DNA of 64,000 bases from Pantoea sp. BAV 3049 (GTDB lineage: Bacteria > Pseudomonadota > Gammaproteobacteria > Enterobacterales > Enterobacteriaceae), in the NCBI RefSeq assembly GCF_009765445.1, contig NZ_WHOY01000031.1:2910884-2974883 (forward strand), read 5' to 3'. How positions within the stretch are numbered: the first letter of the stretch is position 1; every line of letters starts with the position of its first letter. A model generated the notes under the pieces. The model saw only the letters and a list, made by a program, of their open reading frames with translations, searched no databases and was not told the origin of the DNA. The position numbers were made by a program, and so were the translations under genes. This document shows, piece after piece, positions 25,855-35,540 of the stretch.

Positions 25855-25959
25855 ATGAACTGGCAAAAAATTGGTGTGATCTGTATTTTCCTGATGATGG
25901 CGCTTGGCGGCATCGGCGGCGTCATGCTGACCGGCTACACCATTCTTATCCGTTCTTAA
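25855..25959 (+). CDS. yohO: Small membrane protein YohO
   Basis: A 34-residue protein, one membrane span: [19 protein letters not shown], then [15 protein letters not shown]. It matches the 35-residue E. coli YohO nearly throughout (KIGVI, [15 protein letters not shown]), and E. coli yohO also lies between mlrA and yehW. It is too short for ordinary gene callers. Its last 14 bases overlap the 3' end of the convergent yehW. Function is unknown. Confidence 0.88.
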   Translation: MNWQKIGVICIFLMMALGGIGGVMLTGYTILIRS

Positions 25960-26671
25960 ACTGTCGCAGCAGGCGTTCAAAAAGGCGGTCAGTCACGATC
26001 GCCAGCAGCGCCACCAGGCAGGCTCCCTGAATGACGTAGGCGGTGTTAAAACCGCTGAGCCCTATTATCACTGGCGTTCCCAGCGTTTTAGCTCCCACCG
26101 TGGAAGCGATGGCTGCCGTGCCGATGTTGATAATCACTGAAGTACGGACCCCGCCAAGGATCACCGGAGCCGCCAGCGGCAACTCCACTTTCCACAAAAT
26201 CTGCCACGGGCTCATCCCCACCCCTTCAGCAATTTCCCGCGCACTGGCCGGTACTGCGCCAATCCCGGCAATGGTTCCCTGCAATACAGGCAAGAGTCCG
26301 TACAGCACCAGCGCAATAATGGCCGGTTGCTCACCAAAGCCCATCACCGGCACGGCAATCGCCAGCACCGCAACCGGGGGAAACGTCTGCCCTGCAGCCA
26401 CCAGCGTTTCGACCATCGAGCGGAATTCTCTGCCCGCCGGACGGGTCACCAGAATGCCAGCGCCCATACCAATGACCACCGCGAACAGGCTGGAGAGCGC
26501 CACCAGCTCAATGTGCGCCAGCGCCAGTTGCAGGAAGCTGTCCTGCTGATAGAGCGGCCGGTCAAGCTGCGGGAACCAGTGGGCAAACAGCGGCCCGCTG
26601 TAAGGCATCAGCACCAGCAGCGCAATAAACAGCGCGATCAACCACAACAGAGGGTCGCGTATCCGATACAT
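25946..26671 (-). CDS. yehW: Osmoprotectant ABC transporter permease YehW
   Basis: A 241-residue permease of the OpuC/ProW type with about six membrane segments; the EAA-like loop is [22 protein letters not shown]. With YehX, YehY and OsmF it forms a low-affinity betaine-type uptake system in the inner membrane. Gene order W-X-Y-osmF on one strand with gaps of 1, overlap 4 and 39 bases is as in E. coli, where the operon depends on RpoS and osmotic stress. Confidence 0.92.
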   Translation of the reverse strand: MYRIRDPLLWLIALFIALLVLMPYSGPLFAHWFPQLDRPLYQQDSFLQLALAHIELVALSSLFAVVIGMGAGILVTRPAGREFRSMVETLVAAGQTFPPVAVLAIAVPVMGFGEQPAIIALVLYGLLPVLQGTIAGIGAVPASAREIAEGVGMSPWQILWKVELPLAAPVILGGVRTSVIINIGTAAIASTVGAKTLGTPVIIGLSGFNTAYVIQGACLVALLAIVTDRLFERLLRQFKNG

Positions 26672-26672
26672 G

Positions 26673-27605
26673 TTAATTTCCCCGCTGCCGCAGCAGGTCT
26701 GCGAAGTGCAGCACGCCGAGAGGTTGCTGACAGCTGTCGACCACCGCCAGACGATCGGTTTGCCGCGCGATAAATTGCGACAGCGCTTCGCGCAACGTCA
26801 TGGTTTCCGGAATCGCGTCCTCTTCCAGCCACTCGCCACGGCGCGCAGCTGCCCCCGCATTGCCCAGCGACAATAACCTGACGCCCAGCTCACTGCGGCC
26901 AAAGAAATCACGCACAAACTCATTGGTTGGCCGGGTCAGCAATTCAACCGGGGTGCCCTGCTGCACCACTCTGCCTCCATCCATCAGCACCAGCCGGTCA
27001 GCCAGCGCCAGCGCTTCATCAATGTCGTGGGTGACCAATACAATGGTGCGCCCGGAGAGCTGATGAATACGTACAATCTCCTGCTGTAAGGCCGCACGGG
27101 TGACCGGATCGAGCGCGCCAAATGGCTCATCCATCAGCAGCACTTCGGGATCGGCCGCCAGCGCCCTGGCCACGCCGACACGCTGCTGCTGCCCGCCAGA
27201 CAGCTGATGGGGATAGCGATGGCGGAACTGCTCATCGAGATTTAGCAGTGCCAGCAGCTCACTGACCCGATCGGCGATTTTCTGTTTCGACCAGTTCAGC
27301 AGAGCGGGCACGGTGGCGATGTTTTTTTCCACTGTCCAGTGGGGAAACAGGCCAATTGACTGAATGGCATAACCCATTCTGCGACGCAGCACCTGCGGAT
27401 TGAAACTGCGGATCTCCTCCCCGGCGAACTGGATGGTGCCCTGGTCGTGTTCGATCAGCCGGTTGATCATTTTCAGCGTGGTCGACTTTCCGGAACCAGA
27501 CGTACCGATCAGGACAGTGAACTCCCCTTTGGCAATATTCAGCGTCAAGTCGCTGACTGCGGGTTTTCCGGCAAAGTGTTTACTCACCTGGTTGAAGTTG
27601 ATCAT
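26673..27605 (-). CDS. yehX: Osmoprotectant ABC transporter ATP-binding protein YehX
   Basis: A 310-residue ATPase. Walker [10 protein letters not shown] (about residue 35), signature LSGGQQQR, Walker [12 protein letters not shown] and switch H in [10 protein letters not shown] are intact. After residue about 240 a CBS-like C-terminal region is present, as in other OpuA/OpuC ATPases. It overlaps yehY by 4 bases. Confidence 0.93.
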   Translation of the reverse strand: MINFNQVSKHFAGKPAVSDLTLNIAKGEFTVLIGTSGSGKSTTLKMINRLIEHDQGTIQFAGEEIRSFNPQVLRRRMGYAIQSIGLFPHWTVEKNIATVPALLNWSKQKIADRVSELLALLNLDEQFRHRYPHQLSGGQQQRVGVARALAADPEVLLMDEPFGALDPVTRAALQQEIVRIHQLSGRTIVLVTHDIDEALALADRLVLMDGGRVVQQGTPVELLTRPTNEFVRDFFGRSELGVRLLSLGNAGAAARRGEWLEEDAIPETMTLREALSQFIARQTDRLAVVDSCQQPLGVLHFADLLRQRGN

Positions 27606-28762
27606 CGGCGCTCCGCCTCAATAACTGAAATCAAAAATTTGAACAGGGCATCGGCAATCACCGCCAGCGCAATCACCGGGGTCACGCCCAGCAACACCAG
27701 ATCCAGCGCGCTGCTGAGCAGCCCCTGAAAGATGATCGCGCCAAATCCCCCGGCACCAATTAACGCGGCTATCACCGCCATGCCAATGGTCTGGACGGTG
27801 ATCACCCTCAGCCCGGTCAGCAGTACCGGCAGCGCCAGCGGCACTTCGGCATGCCAGAATATCTGCCCGCGAGTCATCCCCATGCCTTCGGCGGTTTCGA
27901 TCACCTCTTTCGGCACATTTTGCAGGCCAGTGACCACGCTACGCACCAGCGGTAACAGCGCGTAGAGCACCAGAGCAATCAGCGCCGGTGCCATACCAAT
28001 ACCACTGACACCAAGTTCAGCCAGCGCCGGAAAAGCGCGTGACAATCCGGCCAGAGGCGCAATCAGCAGGCCAAAGAGCGCGATGGAAGGGACGGTCTGG
28101 ATGACGTTCAGCAGGGCAAACACTGGCGACTGCCCCGCCGGATGACGATAACAATACCAGCCCAGCGGAATACCAATAATCAGCGTTGGCAGCAGCGTGC
28201 CGAGCAGCAATAGCAGATGACGTGAGAGGGCTTCATCGAAAACCTCCTGACGGTTGGCGTACTCTTTCAGTAGCGCCAGTTGATCGAGCTGGCCGCTGAG
28301 TAATAAAACAATGACCGGTAACCAGATTTGCCCGTTCAGCAACAGACGCCACAGCGCACTTTGCGTCACCCGGCTGATGGCATCCGCCGCGATCAGCAGG
28401 CAAAGCCCGGCTGAGAGCCAGAAGCCACTGCCGTAAGAGGTGCGGGCCAGCGAACTGCCCTTCTCAGCCAGCGTGCTGGCTTCATGGCCGCCAAGTGCAA
28501 TCAGCGCAATAAACAATATTTCGCTGATGATCGCAATCAGTGCTAACCCGGAGCGGGTTTGCGGCAGAAACGCCATCCCCCCCAACAACACCGCAGGCAG
28601 CAACAGCATCAGCCCGTCCCCCTGCAACAGCTGATGCAGAGGCAGCGGCTGACCTGAAACCAGCCTGTTTGGCGCGTAATTCAGAAATGGCAAAGCGGCC
28701 GCAGCCGCCACCAGAAGGATCGCCAGCGTCAGCACGACGCGGTTATGAATAGTGAAGCGCAA
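27602..28762 (-). CDS. yehY: Osmoprotectant ABC transporter permease YehY
   Basis: A 386-residue permease (E. coli 385) with an extra N-terminal membrane region before the transport domain. The docking loop is [23 protein letters not shown]. The start codon is TTG at 28762 with GCGGGGGAA about five bases upstream; no better ATG is near. It pairs with YehW to form the channel. Confidence 0.92.
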   Translation of the reverse strand: MRFTIHNRVVLTLAILLVAAAAALPFLNYAPNRLVSGQPLPLHQLLQGDGLMLLLPAVLLGGMAFLPQTRSGLALIAIISEILFIALIALGGHEASTLAEKGSSLARTSYGSGFWLSAGLCLLIAADAISRVTQSALWRLLLNGQIWLPVIVLLLSGQLDQLALLKEYANRQEVFDEALSRHLLLLLGTLLPTLIIGIPLGWYCYRHPAGQSPVFALLNVIQTVPSIALFGLLIAPLAGLSRAFPALAELGVSGIGMAPALIALVLYALLPLVRSVVTGLQNVPKEVIETAEGMGMTRGQIFWHAEVPLALPVLLTGLRVITVQTIGMAVIAALIGAGGFGAIIFQGLLSSALDLVLLGVTPVIALAVIADALFKFLISVIEAERR

Positions 28763-28801
28763 AATTCCCCCGCAAAATATCCGCCCGGCCCGGGCAAAAA
28801 A

Positions 28802-29722
28802 TCACAGCAGTTTTTTCTGCTGCAGATAGTCTGCGGCCACTTTTTTCGCGTCCATCCCCTCAACGGCGATTTTGGCATTCAGCTCCTGCAGGGTCTTCTC
28901 ATCCAGAGAGGCGAAGACCGGCTTCAGCCAGTCAGCAATCTGCGGATACTCTTTCAGCACGGCATCGCGGATCACCGGCGTCGGTGCGTAAATCGGCTGT
29001 ACGCCTTTTGGATCGGTCAGCGTCTGAAGGCCCAGCGCCGCCACCGGACCATCGGTCCCATAAGCCATCGCCGCGTTCACGCCGGATGTTTGCTGGGCCG
29101 CGGCTTTGATGGTTACGGCGGTATCTCCCCCGGCCAGCGACAGCAGCTGATCCTGTTTCAGCTTAAAGCCATAGGCTTTCTGGAAGGCCGGTAAAGCATC
29201 CGGACGTTCGATAAATTCTGCCGAGGCGGCCAGCTTAAACTCCCCGCCTTTTTTCAGGTAGGCGCTGAGATCGTCCAGAGAAGTCAGTTTGTTCTTCTCT
29301 GCCAGATCCCCACGGATGGCAATAGTCCAGGTGTTGTTGGCCGGTGAAGGCGTCAGCCAGGTGAGTTTGTTTTTCTCTTCATCCAGCTTTTTCACTTTCT
29401 CATAGCCAGCCTGAGCGTTTTTCCACGCCGCGTCGTGCTCATCATTGAAGAAGAAAGCGCCATTGCCGGTGTATTCCGGGTAGATATCCAGCTCGCCTGA
29501 GGTGATCGCACCGCGAACCACCTGAGTGGTGCCAAGCTGAACTTTGTTGATGGTCTTCACCCCATGCTTGTCGAGTACCTGCAGGATGATATTGCCAAGA
29601 AGTGACCCCTCAGTATCGATTTTAGATCCCACTTTTACCGGATCTGCCGCCTGCGCGGTCCCTGCCAGCGCCAGCAAAACAGCCAGCGCGATCGTGCCAC
29701 TCCGTCCCGTTATCTTGGTCAT
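28802..29722 (-). CDS. osmF: Osmoprotectant-binding protein OsmF (YehZ)
   Basis: A 306-residue periplasmic binding protein (E. coli 305) of the OpuAC/ProX class. Signal peptide residues 1-25, cleaved after AQA. KVGSKIDTEGSLLGNIILQ and DIYPEYTGNGAFFF are family motifs. AAGGAAAAG precedes the ATG. The gene leads the operon osmF-yehY-yehX-yehW. In E. coli it is induced by RpoS under osmotic stress. Here the DNA upstream diverges to an MFS gene and not to bglX. Confidence 0.94.
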   Translation of the reverse strand: MTKITGRSGTIALAVLLALAGTAQAADPVKVGSKIDTEGSLLGNIILQVLDKHGVKTINKVQLGTTQVVRGAITSGELDIYPEYTGNGAFFFNDEHDAAWKNAQAGYEKVKKLDEEKNKLTWLTPSPANNTWTIAIRGDLAEKNKLTSLDDLSAYLKKGGEFKLAASAEFIERPDALPAFQKAYGFKLKQDQLLSLAGGDTAVTIKAAAQQTSGVNAAMAYGTDGPVAALGLQTLTDPKGVQPIYAPTPVIRDAVLKEYPQIADWLKPVFASLDEKTLQELNAKIAVEGMDAKKVAADYLQQKKLL

Positions 29723-29943
29723 TTTTCTTTTCCTTTTCGCCAGTTTAGTATCAAGCGTAGTCCAATAATTGATCGGCTTAAACCAGACGATTAAAATCCA
29801 CTCACCCTGTGCTCAAAAGGTGTCCCATTTAAGGCCGCTCTTTTCAATGACCATTTAGTTTTAAGTTATAACCAGCTGGAATTTATGTCTGTGGCCGGCG
29901 AGAGTATTCTCTGGGCTTATTCTTATAAAACGAACACAACATC

Positions 29944-31422
29944 ATGACTGATTTAACTTCTTCCGCGCCGACGTCCATGGCAGGGAACACACCGACGGGC
30001 GAGCCCGTCACCATTCGTCGGGCTGCCGACGTCTCTCATCTGGTGAACACCAGCACCCAGGCCCGCAGCAATGCGCGGATTGTGATCGGTATCGCGCTGG
30101 GCGGTGTTTTCCTCGACGCTTACGATCTGGGGGCGCTGGCCTTCGGCATGAAAGATGTCACCCGCGAATTTGGTCTGTCACCCACCGGTGCCGGAATGGT
30201 GGCTTCGGCGATTGCCTTCGGAGCTATTGTCGGCGCAATGATCGGCGGCTACCTTACTGACAAAATTGGCCGCTATCGCGTCTTTATGGCGGATATGTTC
30301 TTCTTTGTGGTTGCCGCTCTGGCCTGTGCTTTTGCGCCAAATGAATATGTGCTGGCGGGTGCCCGCTTTGTGATGGGACTGGGCGTGGGGATTGATTTGC
30401 CGGTGGCAATGGCGTTCCTTGCCGAGTTTTCGAAGCTTAAGGGGCGCGGCAATAAAGCCTCCAGCATTGCGATGTGGTGCCCCACCTGGTATGCCGCCAT
30501 CTCCATTTCCTATTTGCTGGTGCTGTTTTTCTATTCGGTACTGCCTGAAGCGCACTCCGGCCTGCTGTGGCGCATTATCCTCGGCTTCGGGGCGGTTCCG
30601 GCCATTCTGATTATTGCTATACGCAGCCGCTATATGAGCGAGTCGCCAGTCTGGGCAGCGAATCAGGGAAACCTGCACGATGCGGCCGCGATTCTGCGAA
30701 ACTCTTACGGCATCAATGCCCAGGTGGCAAAGGATGCCGACCTGTCGCCAGAGACACCGGTCCGAAAAGCCAGCTGGCGCAATTACGGCGAGCTGCTGAA
30801 AGGTGTGTATCTGCGTCGCACTATCCTGGCGACCGTTACCGCCATAGCTTCTGCGTTTGCCTACAATGCCGTCGCCTTTGGCCTGCCGGTGATCATCTCC
30901 AGCTTCCTGGCCCAGTCAATGCTGACCACCATTCTGATCTCACTGACTCTCAACCTGCTGTTTGCCTTTGTCGGCGGCATCCTGGCCGTACGTCTGGTTC
31001 CGCGCTTCGGCGCGTGGAAAATGACGGTGCTCGGCTACAGCTTCCAGTTTGTGGCGCTGATTGGACTGGCGCTGGTCGGGAAACCGGCGGATGGCGGCCA
31101 GGCGGCCATTTCGATTGCGATGCTGGCGTTGTTCCTGCTGGGCCAGGGCTTTGGTCCCGGTTCACATACCATGACTTTCGCTTCACTGAGCTATCCAACT
31201 TCACTGCGCGGCGTGGGAGTGGGCTTTAACCAGACGCTGATGCGAGGCAGCTCAACCGTATCGCTGTTCCTGTTCCCGCTGCTGTCGGCAGCACTGAGCA
31301 CCAACGTATTCTGGGTGATTGCCCTGGCTCCGCTGGCAGGACTGACTGCGCTGCTGGCCTTCCGCTGGGAGCCTTCAGGGTATGATGTAGACGCTGAGGA
31401 TTTTGCCATACAGAATCACTGA
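29944..31422 (+). CDS. MFS transporter, metabolite:H+ symporter type
   Basis: A 492-residue 12-helix transporter. The loop motif between helices 2 and 3 is GGYLTDKIGRYRVF; VMGLGVGIDLPVA in helix 4 is the sugar/aromatic-acid symporter signature, and a central loop and a long cytoplasmic N-terminus (about 45 residues) are present. It should import a small organic acid, sugar or aromatic compound with protons. No catabolic genes adjoin, so the substrate is open. It is the first gene of the block inserted between osmF and bglX. Confidence 0.8.
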   Translation: MTDLTSSAPTSMAGNTPTGEPVTIRRAADVSHLVNTSTQARSNARIVIGIALGGVFLDAYDLGALAFGMKDVTREFGLSPTGAGMVASAIAFGAIVGAMIGGYLTDKIGRYRVFMADMFFFVVAALACAFAPNEYVLAGARFVMGLGVGIDLPVAMAFLAEFSKLKGRGNKASSIAMWCPTWYAAISISYLLVLFFYSVLPEAHSGLLWRIILGFGAVPAILIIAIRSRYMSESPVWAANQGNLHDAAAILRNSYGINAQVAKDADLSPETPVRKASWRNYGELLKGVYLRRTILATVTAIASAFAYNAVAFGLPVIISSFLAQSMLTTILISLTLNLLFAFVGGILAVRLVPRFGAWKMTVLGYSFQFVALIGLALVGKPADGGQAAISIAMLALFLLGQGFGPGSHTMTFASLSYPTSLRGVGVGFNQTLMRGSSTVSLFLFPLLSAALSTNVFWVIALAPLAGLTALLAFRWEPSGYDVDAEDFAIQNH

Positions 31423-31511
31423 TTCCACTCCCCTGGCCGGTAGCACTGCTGCTGGCCATCATTGACGCTCGCCTCAGACGCTCATTTATCAGATAACCCA
31501 TCCCTGACTGC

Positions 31512-31539
31512 TATATATTCAATGTATGCAATATATTCA
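31512..31539 (+). repeat. Tandem ATATATTCA repeat before a small gene
   Basis: ATATATTCA occurs twice, at 31513-31521 and 31531-31539 (18 bases apart), just before AGGAGGGG. It may be a regulator site or part of the promoter of the 73-residue frame downstream. Confidence 0.3.
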
Positions 31540-31575
31540 GAGGAGGGGTGATGTCATCAAAAAATTATCGCCGTC

Positions 31576-31797
31576 ATGCCTCTAACTTTATTTCGTCACA
31601 GTCAGCTAATCACTCAAGCTGAAATAACGTTAGCCAGTCTCGATCTTCCTTCTCTGGTCAAAATGCGGGCCGGTAAAAGAGTCATTCACAGCGATCCCTC
31701 GGAGTATCCGCTGATCCGGCACTGGGCCCCGGACTTGACCGAATTTCTTTGCCTGCCAGACCGGATGGAGATCTTTATCGAGGACTCTTCAGGCTAG
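31576..31797 (+). CDS. Small hypothetical protein (73 aa)
   Basis: A 73-residue frame (MPLTLFRHSQLITQAEITL at the start, CLPDRMEIFIEDSSG at the end) with no signal peptide and no recognised domain. A strong AGGAGGGG lies at 31541-31548, but it serves an ATG at 31551 in another frame that encodes only 23 residues; either that is a leader peptide or the true start is unclear. It overlaps the end of idi by 4 bases, convergently. It could be a genuine orphan or non-coding. Confidence 0.35.
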   Translation: MPLTLFRHSQLITQAEITLASLDLPSLVKMRAGKRVIHSDPSEYPLIRHWAPDLTEFLCLPDRMEIFIEDSSG

Positions 31798-32336
31798 CCA
31801 GCCAGGCGCTGGGCGGTAAAGCGCTCGAACTCGACGGGGATGCGGGCAAAGGTGTGCAGAAACCAGGGAGTGAAGCGCTCGGGGTGCCGATCGATTTCCT
31901 GCTGTATTTCCGCCAGTGAAGCATACCGCCAGCCCTCAGCCTCTTGCGGATTGGGCTGCGGCAACTCATCGCTGAAGGTGAAATAGACGTGGCCGTATTC
32001 GTGTTCGGTCAGGCCATTGTTCAGGGGCAGGTTGTAGCTCAGCTCAAACATCGGATGCAGCGTCAGGTGCAGCCCCATCTCTTCGCGCAGCCGGCGCTCT
32101 GCCGCTTGCTGGGTTGATTCCTGCGGATAGGGATGACCGCAGGTGGTGTTGCTCCACAGGCCGCCACAGTGATATTTATCGTTCGCACGCTGTTGCAATA
32201 ACAGCTGGTGGCGTGAATTGAACACGTAAACGGTGACCGCGCGATGCAGCAACCCTTTTTGGTGAACTTCAAGCTTTTCCATTCTGCCGATGGGACGATC
32301 GTGGCGATCAACCAGGATAACTTCGATTGCAGACAT
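31794..32336 (-). CDS. idi: Isopentenyl-diphosphate delta-isomerase
   Basis: A 180-residue type I IPP isomerase (E. coli 182), interconverting IPP and DMAPP for isoprenoid synthesis. The Nudix-like core has the metal-binding histidines and the catalytic cysteine in WSNTTCGHPYPQE (about residue 67) and the glutamates in RRLREEMGL; WYxT-type C-terminus is partly present. In Pantoea and Erwinia idi often accompanies carotenoid genes, but no crt gene is visible here. It is not at this position in E. coli. Confidence 0.93.
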   Translation of the reverse strand: MSAIEVILVDRHDRPIGRMEKLEVHQKGLLHRAVTVYVFNSRHQLLLQQRANDKYHCGGLWSNTTCGHPYPQESTQQAAERRLREEMGLHLTLHPMFELSYNLPLNNGLTEHEYGHVYFTFSDELPQPNPQEAEGWRYASLAEIQQEIDRHPERFTPWFLHTFARIPVEFERFTAQRLAG

Positions 32337-32466
32337 GCGTACTCCTTAAGACTAATCGCAGATATTGTGGCATATCTTCCGGCCTTATGGCTGCATAAAA
32401 TCGTGCAATTATGTGACAAAAGGTGCCGTTGAAAGCCCCATTTAGTCACATTAAACGCCTTCTGAA

Positions 32467-33420
32467 TTAACAGCCTGCAGCGATAAAATCGCCGTTGGCG
32501 CTGACCGGTATCACCGAGAAGAACAGCACAAAAGCGAAAAATATCAGCAACAATCCGGCGATCAGTGCGGTCAGACTGTAAGCACGACTGGCAAACCGCG
32601 AAAGCCAGCCCTGATTCATCAGCAGCAGGTGGTTGCGGGTATGGGTGATCATGGTAGCGATTAACATAATGGAAAGGCTGGTGCCCACCGCCATACTCAG
32701 GGTTGCCAGCACGCCCCAACGATAAAAGCCTATCGCGTTGGCAAAGATCAAAATCAATATCGCCCCGCTACAAGGCCGCAGACCGATGGAGAAAATCACC
32801 CACAGGCGGGTTTTCCAGTCGCCCTCCAGCTGTTGTGCTGTGGGAAGGTGATTATGTCCGCAGCAGCAATTCTCCGCATGCGCACGATCGCTGTGCTTGC
32901 TGTTGCGTTGAAACAGGCTCACTTTCAGCCCCATAGCCCGCAGCAGCAATGCAATACCAAACAAGGCTATAAACACCGCGCTGCCCTTTTCCACGTAATA
33001 ACGGCTGAGGCTCAGGTCGCCTGCGGACAGGTTGAAGATAACCGCCAGGATCCAGACAAAGACAATCGCCGTGATCCCCTGCATCAGGCTGCCCATCAGG
33101 GTAACCAACCGACTGGCTGCTACTTTTTCCGTGCTGGTAGCCAGCCAGGTGGTAATGACAAATTTACCGTGACCAGGCCCGACTGCATGCAGAAAACCGT
33201 AGACGAAGCCACCGAGCACCAGCATAACGCCCCCTTTAATCTGCCCGCTTTGCTGCTGCAGCATATACATCACCAGGTAGCGATGCATAGTAATCTGGAA
33301 GGCGATACAGGCCTGAACAAAATCAGCCCAGTAAAAGCTGAACAGGCCCAGCGCAAGGCAGACCAGTAGCAAAAGAGAAACGGTGTAAACAGGGTGCTGT
33401 TTCAGAACGGAAGAGTGCAT
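32467..33420 (-). CDS. NicO-family nickel/cobalt (or zinc) transporter
   Basis: A 317-residue membrane protein of the NicO/RcnA/ZevB family. HAVGPGHGKFVI (about residue 78) is the metal-binding helix motif, and GLRPCSGAILILIFANAIG is the second conserved motif; a histidine/cysteine-rich loop HAENCCCGHNH separates the halves. About six to seven membrane helices. Family members export Ni/Co or help zinc uptake (ZevB with ZevA/DUF1007); no DUF1007 gene is adjacent, so direction and metal are uncertain. Confidence 0.82.
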   Translation of the reverse strand: MHSSVLKQHPVYTVSLLLLVCLALGLFSFYWADFVQACIAFQITMHRYLVMYMLQQQSGQIKGGVMLVLGGFVYGFLHAVGPGHGKFVITTWLATSTEKVAASRLVTLMGSLMQGITAIVFVWILAVIFNLSAGDLSLSRYYVEKGSAVFIALFGIALLLRAMGLKVSLFQRNSKHSDRAHAENCCCGHNHLPTAQQLEGDWKTRLWVIFSIGLRPCSGAILILIFANAIGFYRWGVLATLSMAVGTSLSIMLIATMITHTRNHLLLMNQGWLSRFASRAYSLTALIAGLLLIFFAFVLFFSVIPVSANGDFIAAGC

Positions 33421-33474
33421 AGGCGAACCCGCAAATGTTATCCATGGCGCGTTCTGAAGGTGCGATCCCGTGGG

Positions 33475-33500
33475 AAAAGCCCGACGCGCCTGCGTCGGGC
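33475..33500 (-). terminator. Intrinsic terminator of the chemoreceptor gene
   Basis: On the minus strand GCCCGACGC and GCGTCGGGC form a perfect 9-base stem with a 4-base loop, followed by TTTT. It starts seven bases after the chemoreceptor stop. Confidence 0.88.
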
Positions 33501-33506
33501 CTTATC

Positions 33507-35402
33507 TTACAGTTTAAAGCTGCTGACAACCAGCTCCAGCTGGACCGTCTGTTCTTCCATCGCCTGAGCGGCAGAAGAGACCTGCTCCACCAGTGAGGCA
33601 TTCTGCTGGGTGGTGCTGTCAAGCTGGTTAATGGCGGTGTTGATCTGATCGATCCCCATGCTCTGTTCACGGCTGGCCGACATGATTTCGGCCATCAGCG
33701 TGGTCACGCTGCTGACGCCATTCATCAGCTCATCCATGGTGCTGCCTGCTTCCTGCACCAGCTGGCTGCCCTGGTCGATATTCGCCACCGACTCTTCAAT
33801 CAGTTTCTTGATCTCACGGGCAGAATTGGCTGAACGCTGGGCGAGGTTGCGCACCTCCGAAGCCACCACCGCGAAACCACGCCCCTGTTCACCGGCACGC
33901 GCAGCTTCCACGGCGGCGTTAAGAGCAAGAATGTTGGTCTGGAAGGCGATACTGTCAATGACGCCGATAATATCGACCACCTTGCGGGAAGAAGCGTTAA
34001 TTTCGCCCATGGTAGTCACAACCTGTTTCACCACATTGGAACCCCGTTCTGCCACGCGCGAAGCGTCACCCGCCAGCTGGTTAGCATGGGTGGCGTTATC
34101 GGCGTTCTGTCGCACGGTGCCGGTCAGCTCTTCCATCGATGCGGCCGTTTCCACAATAGAGCTGGACTGCTCTTCAGTGCGAGCTGACAGGTCGAGGTTA
34201 CCGCTGGCGATCTCTTTAGAAGCCGAAGTGATCGCCAGTGCGCTGTCACCAACCTGACGCATCAGGCCCTGCAGATACTCAATAAAGTTGTTAAAGCTCT
34301 GCGCAACCGCGTTGAACTCAGGGCTGCCGCTGGCGGGTAAACGCTGCGTCAGGTCAGCACCGCCAGTAGACAGAGCCAGTATATTGTCGTTCAGACCGCC
34401 GAGACGTTTCATCATCGTGCGGATAAAGCCCAGCAGGACCAGAAGCAGCACGATGGCCAGCGGGATTTGCACCAGACCCAGACGGGTCAGGATGGAATTA
34501 GTCTGTTTCGACAACAGCGCGGTAGGAACATCGCTGGCGATATACCACGGGCTGCCGCTGATTTGCTGAACAAACAGCGTATGGTTACCGTCTTCTCCCT
34601 CATAGCTGCTCTGTGAAGGCTCAGACCCGGCACTGCCCAGTAACGCGCGCAGTGGAGCCGCCATCGGTATGGAAAGCTCACTCAGATTGCTAAGCTTGGG
34701 CGCGGCATCCACCAGGCTGGCATCGCCCACGACTTTGCCGTCGGCTTCGACAATCAGTACCTGACCCTGTACCGCCTGCCCCATCTCTTTCGCCAGATGG
34801 TTAAAGAAGCCCAGCGTCACGTCGATGGTCGCCACGCCCCAGGCTGCACCATTGCGGTAAATGCCCATTGCGCAGTTGGTACGGGGCTGCGGGCTTGCCG
34901 CATCCTGATAGGCTTTCGCCCAGGCACACTGCCCTTTTGCGGCGGCCAGCCCGTCTTTATACCAGGACTGTTCGTAATAATTCGGGGCTTCGGCTGAGTT
35001 CCAGAAGGTATTCACCTGCAGGGTATTGCTGCTGTCGCGAGCGAAGAAGGTGCTGAATTTATTCTTCGCCGGATCGCGCATTTTAGGCAGCGGCCAGACG
35101 CCGCCGCCAAAGACGTTAACGTCCTGATACTGGTTAACCAGCGCGGGCAGAACCGTATCAATGCCAGTGCTGTCCAGCACCGCCACGGATTCGGTGATGC
35201 TGCGCTGCTGAGCCTGGATACGGTTCATCATTTCGGTAATACGTGAACCAATACTGTCCACTTCATAACGCACCAGCCGACTCTCACTGGTCGTAAGCTG
35301 GGGCGCAACAAAGATTTTAATGACCACAACCGTGATCAGCAGCAGCAACGCAAAGAAGCCGACGATCAGGAGGGTAAATCTGCCCTGGGTAGTTTTCAAC
35401 AT
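33507..35402 (-). CDS. Methyl-accepting chemotaxis protein with dCache sensor
   Basis: A 631-residue chemoreceptor from the ATG at 35402 (a GTG four codons upstream is less likely). Transmembrane segment about residues 8-30, periplasmic Cache-type domain to about 290, second membrane segment near 300 ([15 protein letters not shown]), HAMP, then a long coiled-coil cytoplasmic domain with the CheA/CheW hairpin tip [21 protein letters not shown] split here as [19 protein letters not shown]. It ends ELVVSSFKL without the C-terminal NWETF-type pentapeptide that recruits CheR. The ligand is unknown. Confidence 0.9.
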   Translation of the reverse strand: MLKTTQGRFTLLIVGFFALLLLITVVVIKIFVAPQLTTSESRLVRYEVDSIGSRITEMMNRIQAQQRSITESVAVLDSTGIDTVLPALVNQYQDVNVFGGGVWPLPKMRDPAKNKFSTFFARDSSNTLQVNTFWNSAEAPNYYEQSWYKDGLAAAKGQCAWAKAYQDAASPQPRTNCAMGIYRNGAAWGVATIDVTLGFFNHLAKEMGQAVQGQVLIVEADGKVVGDASLVDAAPKLSNLSELSIPMAAPLRALLGSAGSEPSQSSYEGEDGNHTLFVQQISGSPWYIASDVPTALLSKQTNSILTRLGLVQIPLAIVLLLVLLGFIRTMMKRLGGLNDNILALSTGGADLTQRLPASGSPEFNAVAQSFNNFIEYLQGLMRQVGDSALAITSASKEIASGNLDLSARTEEQSSSIVETAASMEELTGTVRQNADNATHANQLAGDASRVAERGSNVVKQVVTTMGEINASSRKVVDIIGVIDSIAFQTNILALNAAVEAARAGEQGRGFAVVASEVRNLAQRSANSAREIKKLIEESVANIDQGSQLVQEAGSTMDELMNGVSSVTTLMAEIMSASREQSMGIDQINTAINQLDSTTQQNASLVEQVSSAAQAMEEQTVQLELVVSSFKL

Positions 35403-35474
35403 GGTGAGCCCCACTCAACTCAATCAGGCACAATTGCCTGATCGAGTTAACGGCTCGTTAAAAAATAACTTGAG

Positions 35475-35488
35475 GTGATCTGGATCAA
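35475..35488 (-). promoter_or_regulatory. FNR/CRP-like dyad upstream of the chemoreceptor
   Basis: Reading on the minus strand TTGAT, four bases, ATCAC: one mismatch to the FNR consensus TTGAT-N4-ATCAA. It is 73-86 bases before the chemoreceptor start, a normal activator distance. It may indicate oxygen-dependent expression. Unproven. Confidence 0.35.
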
Positions 35489-35540
35489 TATTTAGAGAAT
35501 TATTTTGCTAAAGTAATCCTTATAAATCCACTCACAGCAG

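Noticed and set aside
31794-32336. Part of a carotenoid cluster
   Set aside because: idi is often with crt genes in Pantoea, but no crt gene is in the window.
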